Below are positions 54,915-62,531 of a stretch of 64,000 bases of DNA, piece by piece; the first letter of the stretch is position 1, and each line of letters opens with the position of its first letter. Position numbers and translations under genes: made by a program. The stretch is taken from assembly GCF_020991005.1 (NCBI RefSeq), contig NZ_JAJLLW010000001.1, forward strand, positions 558,001-622,000. The letters run 5' to 3'. The notes below the pieces were generated by a model. That model worked only from the letters and a program-made list of their open reading frames with translations. It did no database searches and was not told the DNA's origin. The stretch is from Halomonas sp. CUBES01 (GTDB lineage Bacteria; Pseudomonadota; Gammaproteobacteria; Pseudomonadales; Halomonadaceae).

Positions 54915-55795
54915 TGGTAGTGCGTCCTGCGATCAAGAATCGTGAACTTCAGCGTTGCTACCACGGCGAGCACCAGCAGAATCACGACTGTAATGGTTGC
55001 CGCCGTGGTGCGGTCAAAGAATGAGAAAGCGTTCTCGTAAACGTAATAGAGCAACAGGTTTGTGGCGTTATTGGGCCCGCCCTTGGTCAGGATAAACAGA
55101 TGATCCACTACGCGTACCGCGTTGATCAGCGCATTGATCAATACAAAGAGTGTGGTGGGCATCAGCAGCGGAAAGGTAACCCGCCAGAAGAAGCTCCAGC
55201 GGCCAGTCCCTTCAAGGTCGGAGGCTTCCTTGAGTTCCGGTGGAATACTCTGCAGCGCGGCCAGGTAGAAAATCATGAAAAAGCCTGCTTCCTTCCACAC
55301 CGACATGACAATCACCGAGCCGAGGGCGACGCTTGGGTCGCCGAGCCAGTTAACGCCGGAAAATCCCAATGTTTCCAGCAGGCTATTGAACAGGCCGATC
55401 TGGGGCGCGTAGAAAAACATCCAGATATTGGCGGCGGCGATCATGGGCAGGATGGTCGGTGTGAAATACGCCATGCGCACGAAGCCGCGACCCGGCAGCT
55501 TGCCGTTGACGAACAGCGCCATGCCCAGCGCCAGGGCGATGGAGGTAGGAATGGTGCCCAGCGCATAGAGCAGGTTATTACGCGCTACCTGCCAGAAGGT
55601 TGGGTCGTCGAACAGCACCTGATAGTTCTCGACTCCGACAAACGCCGCGGGCTCGCCGCGAAAGCCGGGAAGAAAAAGACTGTTGATGACGGTCATGATG
55701 GTAGGCAAGTAGGCAAAGGCAGCCAGGAGTACGGCAGCGGGCAGTAACAGCAGCGCGCCGTACAGCTGTAATTTACCGTGGGCGGTTAGGGTCAT
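54911..55795 (-). CDS. ABC transporter permease, UgpA/MalF type
   Basis: 294-aa permease with six helices. The EAA loop is ELKEASDLEGTGRWSFFWRVTFPLLMP (key LKEASDLEG), and the N-terminal helix is LQLYGALLLLPAAVLLAAFAYLP. It partners the permease at 54072 through which substrate passes. A stable hairpin lies between it and the binding-protein gene. Confidence 0.9.
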   Translation of the reverse strand: MTLTAHGKLQLYGALLLLPAAVLLAAFAYLPTIMTVINSLFLPGFRGEPAAFVGVENYQVLFDDPTFWQVARNNLLYALGTIPTSIALALGMALFVNGKLPGRGFVRMAYFTPTILPMIAAANIWMFFYAPQIGLFNSLLETLGFSGVNWLGDPSVALGSVIVMSVWKEAGFFMIFYLAALQSIPPELKEASDLEGTGRWSFFWRVTFPLLMPTTLFVLINALINAVRVVDHLFILTKGGPNNATNLLLYYVYENAFSFFDRTTAATITVVILLVLAVVATLKFTILDRRTHYQ

Positions 55796-55819
55796 GGCGG
55801 ATCACCGCGAGTCGGAAAA

Positions 55820-55837
55820 GCCGGGGCGCACCCCGGC
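55820..55837 (-). other. Intercistronic hairpin after the ABC binding-protein gene
   Basis: GCCGGGG, loop CGCA, CCCCGGC: perfect 7-bp GC stem in the 77-base gap between the binding protein and the first permease. Likely stabilises the upstream message or attenuates permease expression. Confidence 0.5.
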
Positions 55838-55872
55838 GAACATGGAAGCGTTCTGTTTTCTTCTAATGCGCC

Positions 55873-57156
55873 TTAGCGGGCGTAGCGGCGTAGCACTGCT
55901 TCGGCTTCCTGCTGCGCCTGGGTAAGGGCTTCTTCAGGGCTCATCTGTCCGGTCAGGGCGGCTTGCACGGCGTTGTCCAGGGCGCGGCGCACGCGGCCAC
56001 CCTGGTAAGTGGAGAGCTCCGCCGTGCTGTGCTCCAGCTGATCCCGGGCGACGGCGGCGGGGGCGAAGTCTTTAACATAATCGCGCAGCGCCTCGGTCTC
56101 GTAGGCAGCGGGGCTGACGCCCATGTAGCCGGTCTCGATCGACCAGGCAGCGGCGCGTTCAGGGGCGGTCATCCAGCGGATGAAGGTCATGGCCGCGCGC
56201 TGTTCTTCTTCCGTCGTATCCTTGAAGACGTAGAAGTTGCCACCGCCGGTGGGGCTGCCGCGCTGGGTTTTCATGGGCAGCATGGCGACGCCGAAATCAA
56301 AATCGGCGTCGCTACGCACGGCGCTCAGGTTGCCGGTGGTGTGCCACATCATCGCGGTGGACTCTTCGATAAAGTTCTGGCGCAGCGTGCCCCATTCAAT
56401 GGTGTCGTCAGGCATGGCATCGTGCTCATCGGCCAGCGATACCCAGTATTCAAGCGCTTCAATGGCGGTAGGGTCATCAAAATAGACCTCGGTACCGTCT
56501 TCGCTCATCAGCCGGTGGCCGTTCTGGAAGGCGAAGGCCTGGAACATCCAATAGGGATAACCGGTGGAGGGCACCATGACGCCCCACTGTTCGCCATCGG
56601 AAGCCTCGCGCACGGTGGCGGCCATTTCGGCCATCTGTTCCCAGTTTTCGGGGGGCGTCTCAGGGTCGAGTCCGGCGGCTTCAAAGGCGTCCTTGTTCCA
56701 GAACAGCACGATGGTGGAGCGCTGGAAGGGAATGCCGTAGGTCTTGCCGTCCAGTCGGCCGTTTTCCATCAGGCCGGGGTAGAAGCTGTTGAGCCATTCG
56801 CGTTCTGCGTCGCTTTCGACAAGGTCGTCGAAGGCCACAATGGCATCTTGCTCCAGCAGTTCGTAGAGGTCGATGGAGAACATCACCGACAACTGCGGCG
56901 TATCACCCGCTTCCATCGCCGACATCGCCCTCACGCGGGTGTCGTCGTAGTTGCCGGCGTAGATGGCTTCGACGTCGATATCAGGATGCTCATTTTCGAA
57001 ATCTGCTACCAAGTCGTCGACCACATCGGTTAACGCACCGCCGACGGCGACCGGGTAGTACATGGTCAATTCGACCGGGTCGTTGGCGGCGACCTGACCG
57101 GCGCTGAGCAGGCCAGCGGTTAGGGCAGAAAGAGCAAAGGGGATACGGGCACGCAT
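55873..57156 (-). CDS. ABC transporter extracellular substrate-binding protein (UgpB-like)
   Basis: 427-aa periplasmic protein with a Sec signal (RIPFALSALTAGLLSAGQVAA) of the extracellular solute-binding family 1. UgpB-like blocks are VDDLVADFENEHPDIDVEAIYAGNYDD (key FENEHPDIDV), GIPFQRSTIVLFWNKDAFEAAGLDPETPP and TPERAAAWS-like ending MGVSPAAYE. I choose ATG 57156 with GAGG eight bases upstream; a GTG at 57165 is possible. UgpB homologues bind glycerol-3-phosphate or its diesters; sugars are possible too. Confidence 0.88.
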   Translation of the reverse strand: MRARIPFALSALTAGLLSAGQVAANDPVELTMYYPVAVGGALTDVVDDLVADFENEHPDIDVEAIYAGNYDDTRVRAMSAMEAGDTPQLSVMFSIDLYELLEQDAIVAFDDLVESDAEREWLNSFYPGLMENGRLDGKTYGIPFQRSTIVLFWNKDAFEAAGLDPETPPENWEQMAEMAATVREASDGEQWGVMVPSTGYPYWMFQAFAFQNGHRLMSEDGTEVYFDDPTAIEALEYWVSLADEHDAMPDDTIEWGTLRQNFIEESTAMMWHTTGNLSAVRSDADFDFGVAMLPMKTQRGSPTGGGNFYVFKDTTEEEQRAAMTFIRWMTAPERAAAWSIETGYMGVSPAAYETEALRDYVKDFAPAAVARDQLEHSTAELSTYQGGRVRRALDNAVQAALTGQMSPEEALTQAQQEAEAVLRRYAR

Positions 57157-57166
57157 GGGGAACACC

Positions 57167-58333
57167 TCAACGTTGGGATTGGAGCTGGGAGTGGCGGGTT
57201 TCGTCTTGCGATGAACCGATGGGTAACTCGCTTTCCGGCGGAGCAGTGGGCATTAGTGAGTAAGCGGTCAGGTCGTCACGACGCAGGCCGTCCTCGGCGA
57301 AGAGGTGCGCGGCGGACGCAGGCCAGCCGATCCGGCAGTGCTGGCCGGTAATCGCATGGCGGCCGCGCAGTCGGATCCGCAGGGTATGGTCGCCGACCGC
57401 CAGGTGGGCGATGGTATCGGCGCCCAGATATTCGTCGCTCAGCACCTTTGCCGGTACCCCGGAGGCTGATGCAGGGCGTAGCTCGATATCTTCCGGGCGG
57501 ATGCCCAACTGACCGTTGGCGGCTTCCAGCGGGGCTACCGTTGTGTCGGGTTCGCTTTCAATCACGGCACCATGTTCGCCTGGCACAAGCGGCAGCAGGT
57601 TCATGGCCGGGCTGCCGATAAAGCTGGCGGCGAAGGCGCTGGCCGGGCGGTTGTAAAGCTCGTCAGGGGTGCCGTCCTGCACGATCTTGCCGTGCTGCAT
57701 CAGAATCACACGGTCGCCCATGCTCATGGCCTCGACCTGGTCATGGGTGACGTAGATCACCGTCATGTTCAGACGGCTTTGCAACGCCTTGATTTCCCTG
57801 CGCATATCGCTGCGCAGCCGGGCATCAAGGTTGGATAGCGGCTCGTCCATCAGGCAGATCGGATGTTCGGAGATCACCGAGCGCGCCAGCGCCACGCGCT
57901 GGCGCTGGCCACCGGAAAGCTGGGCCGGTTTGCGGTTCAGATAGTCGGTGAGGTCAACGAGTTCGGCGACCTTGGCCAGCCGCTCGCGCTGCTCGGCCTT
58001 GGGCACCTTGCGGCTGCGCAGACCAAACACGATGTTGTCAGCCACGCTCAGGTGCGGGAATAGTGCGTAGGACTGAAACACCATGCTCAGCCCACGATCC
58101 CCAGGCGGCAACCGGGTAACGTCGCGATCACCGATATGAATACGCCCGTCGCTGGCCTCTTCAAGGCCAGCAATCATGCGCAATGTGGTCGATTTTCCAC
58201 AGCCCGACGGCCCCAGCAAAATGACGAATTGCCCGGGCGTGACATCGAAGGAAATACGATCGACAGCGGGTATCGCGTCCCAACGTTTGGTAACGCGTTC
58301 CAGGCGGATACGCGATTGGTCCATAACACTCAT
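57167..58333 (-). CDS. ugpC: ABC transporter ATP-binding protein, UgpC/MalK type
   Basis: 388-aa ATPase: Walker A GPSGCGKST (about residue 40), signature LSGGQRQRVALARS, Walker B ICLMDEPLSNLDA, H-loop VTHDQVEAM, and a C-terminal MalK-type regulatory domain (TOBE) from about residue 240. It energises the adjacent binding-protein/permease importer. It is the first gene of the operon, whereas in E. coli ugp it comes fourth. Start ATG 58333; a second Met at 58324 is possible. The symbol ugpC is by family only. Confidence 0.88.
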   Translation of the reverse strand: MSVMDQSRIRLERVTKRWDAIPAVDRISFDVTPGQFVILLGPSGCGKSTTLRMIAGLEEASDGRIHIGDRDVTRLPPGDRGLSMVFQSYALFPHLSVADNIVFGLRSRKVPKAEQRERLAKVAELVDLTDYLNRKPAQLSGGQRQRVALARSVISEHPICLMDEPLSNLDARLRSDMRREIKALQSRLNMTVIYVTHDQVEAMSMGDRVILMQHGKIVQDGTPDELYNRPASAFAASFIGSPAMNLLPLVPGEHGAVIESEPDTTVAPLEAANGQLGIRPEDIELRPASASGVPAKVLSDEYLGADTIAHLAVGDHTLRIRLRGRHAITGQHCRIGWPASAAHLFAEDGLRRDDLTAYSLMPTAPPESELPIGSSQDETRHSQLQSQR

Positions 58334-58435
58334 CACCGGCTGTTGGTTGTTATTGATCCAGCTTGTGTTGAAGGTGTTGCAATTGCGTGACACTTACATG
58401 GATGGGGTATTACGTTCGCTGTGTCAAGCGATAAA

Positions 58436-59854
58436 TCATTTGGCGACTTTGATGCCGTAGCGGTGCAGCCGCCGGACGACGCTTGACTGGCTGATGCCCA
58501 GCCGTTCGGCGATGGCGTAGGTGCTGGGCAGCGAGGTGCTTAGCTGCAATAGCGTTTCGCGTTCCAGCCGTTCGAGATACTGCTTGAGGCTTTCCTGAGG
58601 GGCTATCGGTAAGCTTGCCGGTGATGAGTGAACGCTTGGCATGCTGGCGGCGTCCTGTTCGGCGTGGGGCTGAAAGGCGGGCGCTTCGATCTGGTCGGTG
58701 GGGCTCGAGAGCCAGGCTCTTTCCAGCCAGTTTTCCAGCTCGCGCACGTTACCGGGCCATTCGCTGCCCATCAGCGTCGACCATACCTGGTTGCCCAGAA
58801 TCTTATGTCGCCCGTAGCGCTGGTTTAGCCGCTCCAGGCAGGCATCGACCAGGTCGGGAATGTCTTCGCGTCGATCCCTCAACGGCGGTAACGTGATGGG
58901 AATCACGTTCAAACGGTAATAAAGATCCAGACGAAACCGGCCGGCTTCCACCTGTTTGCCGAGATCCTGATTGGTGGCGACCACCAGGCGGAAATCGACG
59001 CGACGCGCGCGCGTATCGCCCAGGCGGGTCAGGCTGCCATCCTGGATTACCTTGAGCAGTTTGGTTTGCATCAACAGCGGCAGCTCGCCGACTTCATCCA
59101 GAAACAGCGTGCCCCCTTCGGCCTGCTCCAACAGCCCCGCCTTGCCCTGCCGCGCGGCACCGCTGAAAGCGCCGGGCTGGTAGCCAAACATCTCGGACTC
59201 AAACAGATTTTCGGGGATCGCCCCACAGTTGACGTCGATAAAGGGGCCGTCACAGCGCTGGCTCCAGCGGTGTAGCTGCTTGGCAAAGGCGGTTTTCCCC
59301 ACCCCTGACTCCCCGAGCATCAGTACGTTGGCGTCCGAGGGCGCGACGCGCTTGAGCAGCAAGGCAACCTCGCGCATCACATGGCTTCTTACCCGAAGAT
59401 CATCCAGTGCGTCGTCCAGTGCCTGTTCCTCGGCATCCGGCGCTGCCTGGCTGCGCTTCAGGTGGTCGCTGAAGCGTTTCTGCAGCAGCGCATATTCGTC
59501 CTGAAGCAGTTGTAGGTCGGTTAAGTCCCGTGACCGGCTGATGATGCGCTCAAGCTTGCCTTCCACAAAGACAGGATAGGCCTCGGCAATCACCCGACGA
59601 CCCGTTCCAGTCACCTGCATCAGCTGGGCCGGGCGGCGGGTGCGCATCACCTCCAGGGTGATCGACGGCCTGAGAACGCCCACCTGCTGAAGCTGCTGAA
59701 CGGTGCTGGACAGCAGCTCTTCACGGGAAACGCCATAAACGGCCTCGGCACCGGGGCTGACATCCAGCACCCGGCCGTCGCCTCCGACGATGAAAAAGTG
59801 GTCGTTGGCGGTTTCCACAATGGTTTCCAGTACGCGCCTGTCTATTTCGCTCAT
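58436..59854 (-). CDS. Sigma-54-dependent transcriptional activator (PAS-AAA+-HTH)
   Basis: 472-aa enhancer-binding protein. PAS sensor at about 7-110, AAA+ domain at about 155-390 with Walker [11 protein letters not shown] (181-190), Walker [11 protein letters not shown], and a C-terminal TyrR/Fis-like HTH ([23 protein letters not shown]). The sigma-54 contact loop reads GAFSGA (228-233) instead of GAFTGA. The PAS and HTH arrangement resembles amino-acid regulators such as TyrR and RocR-type activators. It is divergent from the arginine-catabolic genes, with tandem palindromes and a sigma-54 promoter in between, so it is the probable activator of that operon. Confidence 0.9.
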   Translation of the reverse strand: MSEIDRRVLETIVETANDHFFIVGGDGRVLDVSPGAEAVYGVSREELLSSTVQQLQQVGVLRPSITLEVMRTRRPAQLMQVTGTGRRVIAEAYPVFVEGKLERIISRSRDLTDLQLLQDEYALLQKRFSDHLKRSQAAPDAEEQALDDALDDLRVRSHVMREVALLLKRVAPSDANVLMLGESGVGKTAFAKQLHRWSQRCDGPFIDVNCGAIPENLFESEMFGYQPGAFSGAARQGKAGLLEQAEGGTLFLDEVGELPLLMQTKLLKVIQDGSLTRLGDTRARRVDFRLVVATNQDLGKQVEAGRFRLDLYYRLNVIPITLPPLRDRREDIPDLVDACLERLNQRYGRHKILGNQVWSTLMGSEWPGNVRELENWLERAWLSSPTDQIEAPAFQPHAEQDAASMPSVHSSPASLPIAPQESLKQYLERLERETLLQLSTSLPSTYAIAERLGISQSSVVRRLHRYGIKVAK

Positions 59855-59890
59855 GGCCTGTCACCCATCGCCAGCGGCGTTCGGTCAGCG

Positions 59891-59923
59891 ATTCATAAGT
59901 GAATTGCTGATTCATTTATGAAT
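59891..59923. promoter_or_regulatory. Tandem palindromes, candidate enhancer (UAS) for the sigma-54 activator
   Basis: ATTCATAAGTGAAT (59891-59904) and ATTCATTTATGAAT (59910-59923), each an ATTCA-N4-TGAAT palindrome, with centres 19 bases apart, about two helical turns. They lie about 75 bases upstream of the -24 element, the usual position for paired activator sites. Confidence 0.65.
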
Positions 59924-59996
59924 TGATTGCGGGGTTTTTTGAGTCATTTTTGCATCAAATGGCCGGCGCGACCACTGATTTATCGGCATCGGCGAC

Positions 59997-60014
59997 TTGG
60001 CATGGTCTATGCAA
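59997..60014 (+). promoter_or_regulatory. Sigma-54 promoter of the guanidinobutyrase gene
   Basis: TTGGCATGGTCTATGCAA: GG and GC are 10 bases apart, with -24 TTGGCA and -12 TGCA close to consensus TTGGCACG-N4-TTGCW. About 45 bases before the ATG at 60059. Confidence 0.8.
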
Positions 60015-60058
60015 CACCGTTACGAGACGAGTAAGAAAACAAATCCAAGGAGATGACG

Positions 60059-61009
60059 ATGTCGCAGTTTAACCAGCCGCTGGGCGGCAACTCCATGCCG
60101 CGCTTTGCCGGCCCCGCGACCATGATGCGCCTGCCCACCCAGGATACCGCCGAGGGCCTGGATGCGGCCTTTATCGGCATTCCCATGGATATTGGCACGT
60201 CAAACCGCCCGGGCACACGCCTTGGGCCGCGCCAGATCCGCGATGAGTCGCGCATGCTGCGCCCCTATAACATGGCGACCCGCGCCGCGCCCTTCGAAAG
60301 CCTGCAGGTGGCGGACATTGGCGATGTCCCCATCAATACGTTTCATCTGCCAAAAAGCGTCGACATCATTACCGCGTTTTACGACGAGGTGCTCAAGCAT
60401 GACTGTATTCCGCTATCGCTCGGCGGCGAACATACGCTCACTCTGCCGATACTGCGGTCCATCGCCAAGAAACATGGCCCGGTAGGGCTGATCCACGTCG
60501 ATGCCCACGCCGATGTGAACGAGCACATGTTTGGCGAGCCGATTGCCCATGGCACGCCGTTTCGTCGTGCCCAGGAAGAGGGGCTGCTGGCCGCCAACAA
60601 GGTCGTACAGATAGGTCTGCGGGGGACGGGATACGCCGCGGAAGATTTCGACTGGTGTCGTGAGCAGGGCTTCCGCGTTGTGCCCGCCGAAGAGTGCTGG
60701 TACCGCTCGCTGGCGCCGTTGATGAAGGAAGTGCGCGAGCAGATGGGCGATATCCCGGTGTACATCAGCTTTGATATCGACGCCCTGGATCCCTCGGTTG
60801 CCCCCGGTACGGGCACGGTGGAAATGGGCGGCCTGACGTCTTCCCAGGGCCTGGAAATCGTTCGTGGTGCGGCAGGCCTGAACATTGTCGGCGGCGATCT
60901 GGTGGAAGTGTCGCCACCCTACGACCCCAGCGGCAACACCGCGCTAATGGGGGCCACGTTGTTGTATGAAATGCTCTGTGTACTGCCGGGCGTGAAACGC
61001 GGCAGTTAA
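60059..61009 (+). CDS. gbuA: Agmatinase-family ureohydrolase, probably guanidinobutyrase
   Basis: 316-aa binuclear manganese ureohydrolase releasing urea. Metal-ligand motifs are GGEHTLT, HVDAHADVNEHM and SFDIDALDPSVAPGTG. The N-terminus NQPLGGNSMPRFAGPATMMRLP and IGIPMDIGTSNRPGTRLGPRQIR follow the Pseudomonas GbuA pattern (4-guanidinobutyrate to GABA and urea) more closely than E. coli SpeB, as I recall these sequences. Genomic context with a 2-ketoarginine decarboxylase supports this; agmatinase remains the alternative. AAGGAG is six bases before ATG 60059, so I reject the ATG at 60053. The operon is under the sigma-54 promoter at 59997. Confidence 0.85.
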   Translation: MSQFNQPLGGNSMPRFAGPATMMRLPTQDTAEGLDAAFIGIPMDIGTSNRPGTRLGPRQIRDESRMLRPYNMATRAAPFESLQVADIGDVPINTFHLPKSVDIITAFYDEVLKHDCIPLSLGGEHTLTLPILRSIAKKHGPVGLIHVDAHADVNEHMFGEPIAHGTPFRRAQEEGLLAANKVVQIGLRGTGYAAEDFDWCREQGFRVVPAEECWYRSLAPLMKEVREQMGDIPVYISFDIDALDPSVAPGTGTVEMGGLTSSQGLEIVRGAAGLNIVGGDLVEVSPPYDPSGNTALMGATLLYEMLCVLPGVKRGS

Positions 61010-61141
61010 TCAGATGATGGCATTACAAAGCGCCGGTGTAACAAGGCGCGATCCATAAATAGACAAGGTAAGAAGCGGTGCTGGCCGCCGCTTCAGAAAT
61101 CGCCAGCTCACCTCCAATAAACCTTCAATACAGGTGAACCC

Positions 61142-62521
61142 ATGTCCTCGCATGTGCAGCTAGACGAGCCAAGCGCCGATGAGCCGATCCAACGGCGTCA
61201 TCTCATCAAATTCTTAATTCCCTCCTTGATCGGGGTGCTGTTGTTCTTGGTGCCCTTTCAAGTGGGGGACACCATTAATATCGGCATGGGCCTGATGGCC
61301 GATGGATTGCAAACCCTGTTGGGTGCGGCCTTGCCTGCGATCGCTACGGTGGTTTTGTGCTTCTCGGTCGTGGCCACGCTTTACGCCAAACTGGTGAATC
61401 CTTCCTGGGCGGAATCGGGCGTACTGAACGAAATGTTTCACGTCGGGCCGGTATGGTTGGGTATGCGCATTCTGGGCGCGCTCTTTGCCTTGATGACGTT
61501 TTTTCAGGTAGGCCCCGAATTCGTCACCGCATCGTTTACCGGTGGGGTGATGCTCAACGACCTGGCGCCGGTGCTGCTGACCTTCTTCTTTTTTGCCGCG
61601 CTGCTACTGCCGTTTCTGGTGGAATTCGGCTTTATGGAGTTTATCGGCAGCCTGGTGCGCAAGCCGTTCCGGGTGATCTTTAATCTGCCGGGACGCAGCG
61701 CCATCGATGCCACCGCGTCGTGGATGGGGTCGGGTACCGTCGGCGTACTGATTACCACGCAACAGTATGAGCAGGGCTACTATAACGGCCGCGAAGCCTC
61801 GGTGATTGCCTCCAACTTTTCGGTGGTCTCGATTGCCTTTGCGCTGCTCGTGACCAGCTTTGTGGATATTAACCACCTGTTTGTGCAGTTTTATTTCACG
61901 GTGGTCGTGGCGGGGTTGATAGCCGCGGTGATCGTGCCGCGTTTGCCGCCACTGTCGCGCAAAGCCAATGACTACTATGAGCCGGTAGGGTGCCAGATCA
62001 GCGAAAAACCCACCGCTAAAATAGGTCTGTTGCGTTACAGCTTGCTGCAAGCCACGCGTCGCGCCGCCGGTGCGCCGGGGCCAAGGGAGCTGGCAAAGCT
62101 GGCGCTGCTGAACGTCATGGATATTTTCCTCGCCCTGCTGCCACTGGTGTTTGCCATTGGCACGGTCGCGCTGATTCTCGCCGAATTTACCCCGCTATTT
62201 ACATGGCTTTCCTATCCCATGGTCCCGGTGCTGGAGCTGCTGCGAATTCCCGAGGCGGAAGCGGCAGCGCCCGCGACGCTGGTGGGCTTTGCCGACATGT
62301 TTCTGCCGGCGGTACTGGCGACCAATATCGAAAGCGAGCTCACCCGCTTTGTGATTGCCTGCCTGTCGCTCACTCAGTTGATCTACATGTCGGAAATCGG
62401 CGCGCTGCTGCTCAAGTCGAAGATCCCGATCAAGCTCTGGGAACTGGTGGCGATCTTCCTGCTGCGGACCGCCATTACGCTGCCGATCATTGCCTTTATG
62501 GCCCATACGTTTTTCTTCTAA
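61142..62521 (+). CDS. YjiH family (nucleoside-recognition/Gate domain) membrane carrier
   Basis: 459-aa inner-membrane protein with about 10-11 hydrophobic helices. The Gate-type segments GSGTVGVLITTQQYEQGYYNGREASVIASNFSVVS (key TVGVLITTQQYEQGYY and REASVIASNFS) and the C-terminal VGFADMFLPAVLATNIESELTRF identify the YjiH family, of unproven substrate. It sits between guanidinobutyrase and the 2-ketoarginine decarboxylase and so probably carries arginine, a guanidino compound or a product such as GABA (inference). AGGTGA precedes ATG 61142. The 132-base gap before it shows nothing notable. Confidence 0.82.
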   Translation: MSSHVQLDEPSADEPIQRRHLIKFLIPSLIGVLLFLVPFQVGDTINIGMGLMADGLQTLLGAALPAIATVVLCFSVVATLYAKLVNPSWAESGVLNEMFHVGPVWLGMRILGALFALMTFFQVGPEFVTASFTGGVMLNDLAPVLLTFFFFAALLLPFLVEFGFMEFIGSLVRKPFRVIFNLPGRSAIDATASWMGSGTVGVLITTQQYEQGYYNGREASVIASNFSVVSIAFALLVTSFVDINHLFVQFYFTVVVAGLIAAVIVPRLPPLSRKANDYYEPVGCQISEKPTAKIGLLRYSLLQATRRAAGAPGPRELAKLALLNVMDIFLALLPLVFAIGTVALILAEFTPLFTWLSYPMVPVLELLRIPEAEAAAPATLVGFADMFLPAVLATNIESELTRFVIACLSLTQLIYMSEIGALLLKSKIPIKLWELVAIFLLRTAITLPIIAFMAHTFFF

Positions 62522-62531
62522 GGGGCCTGCA

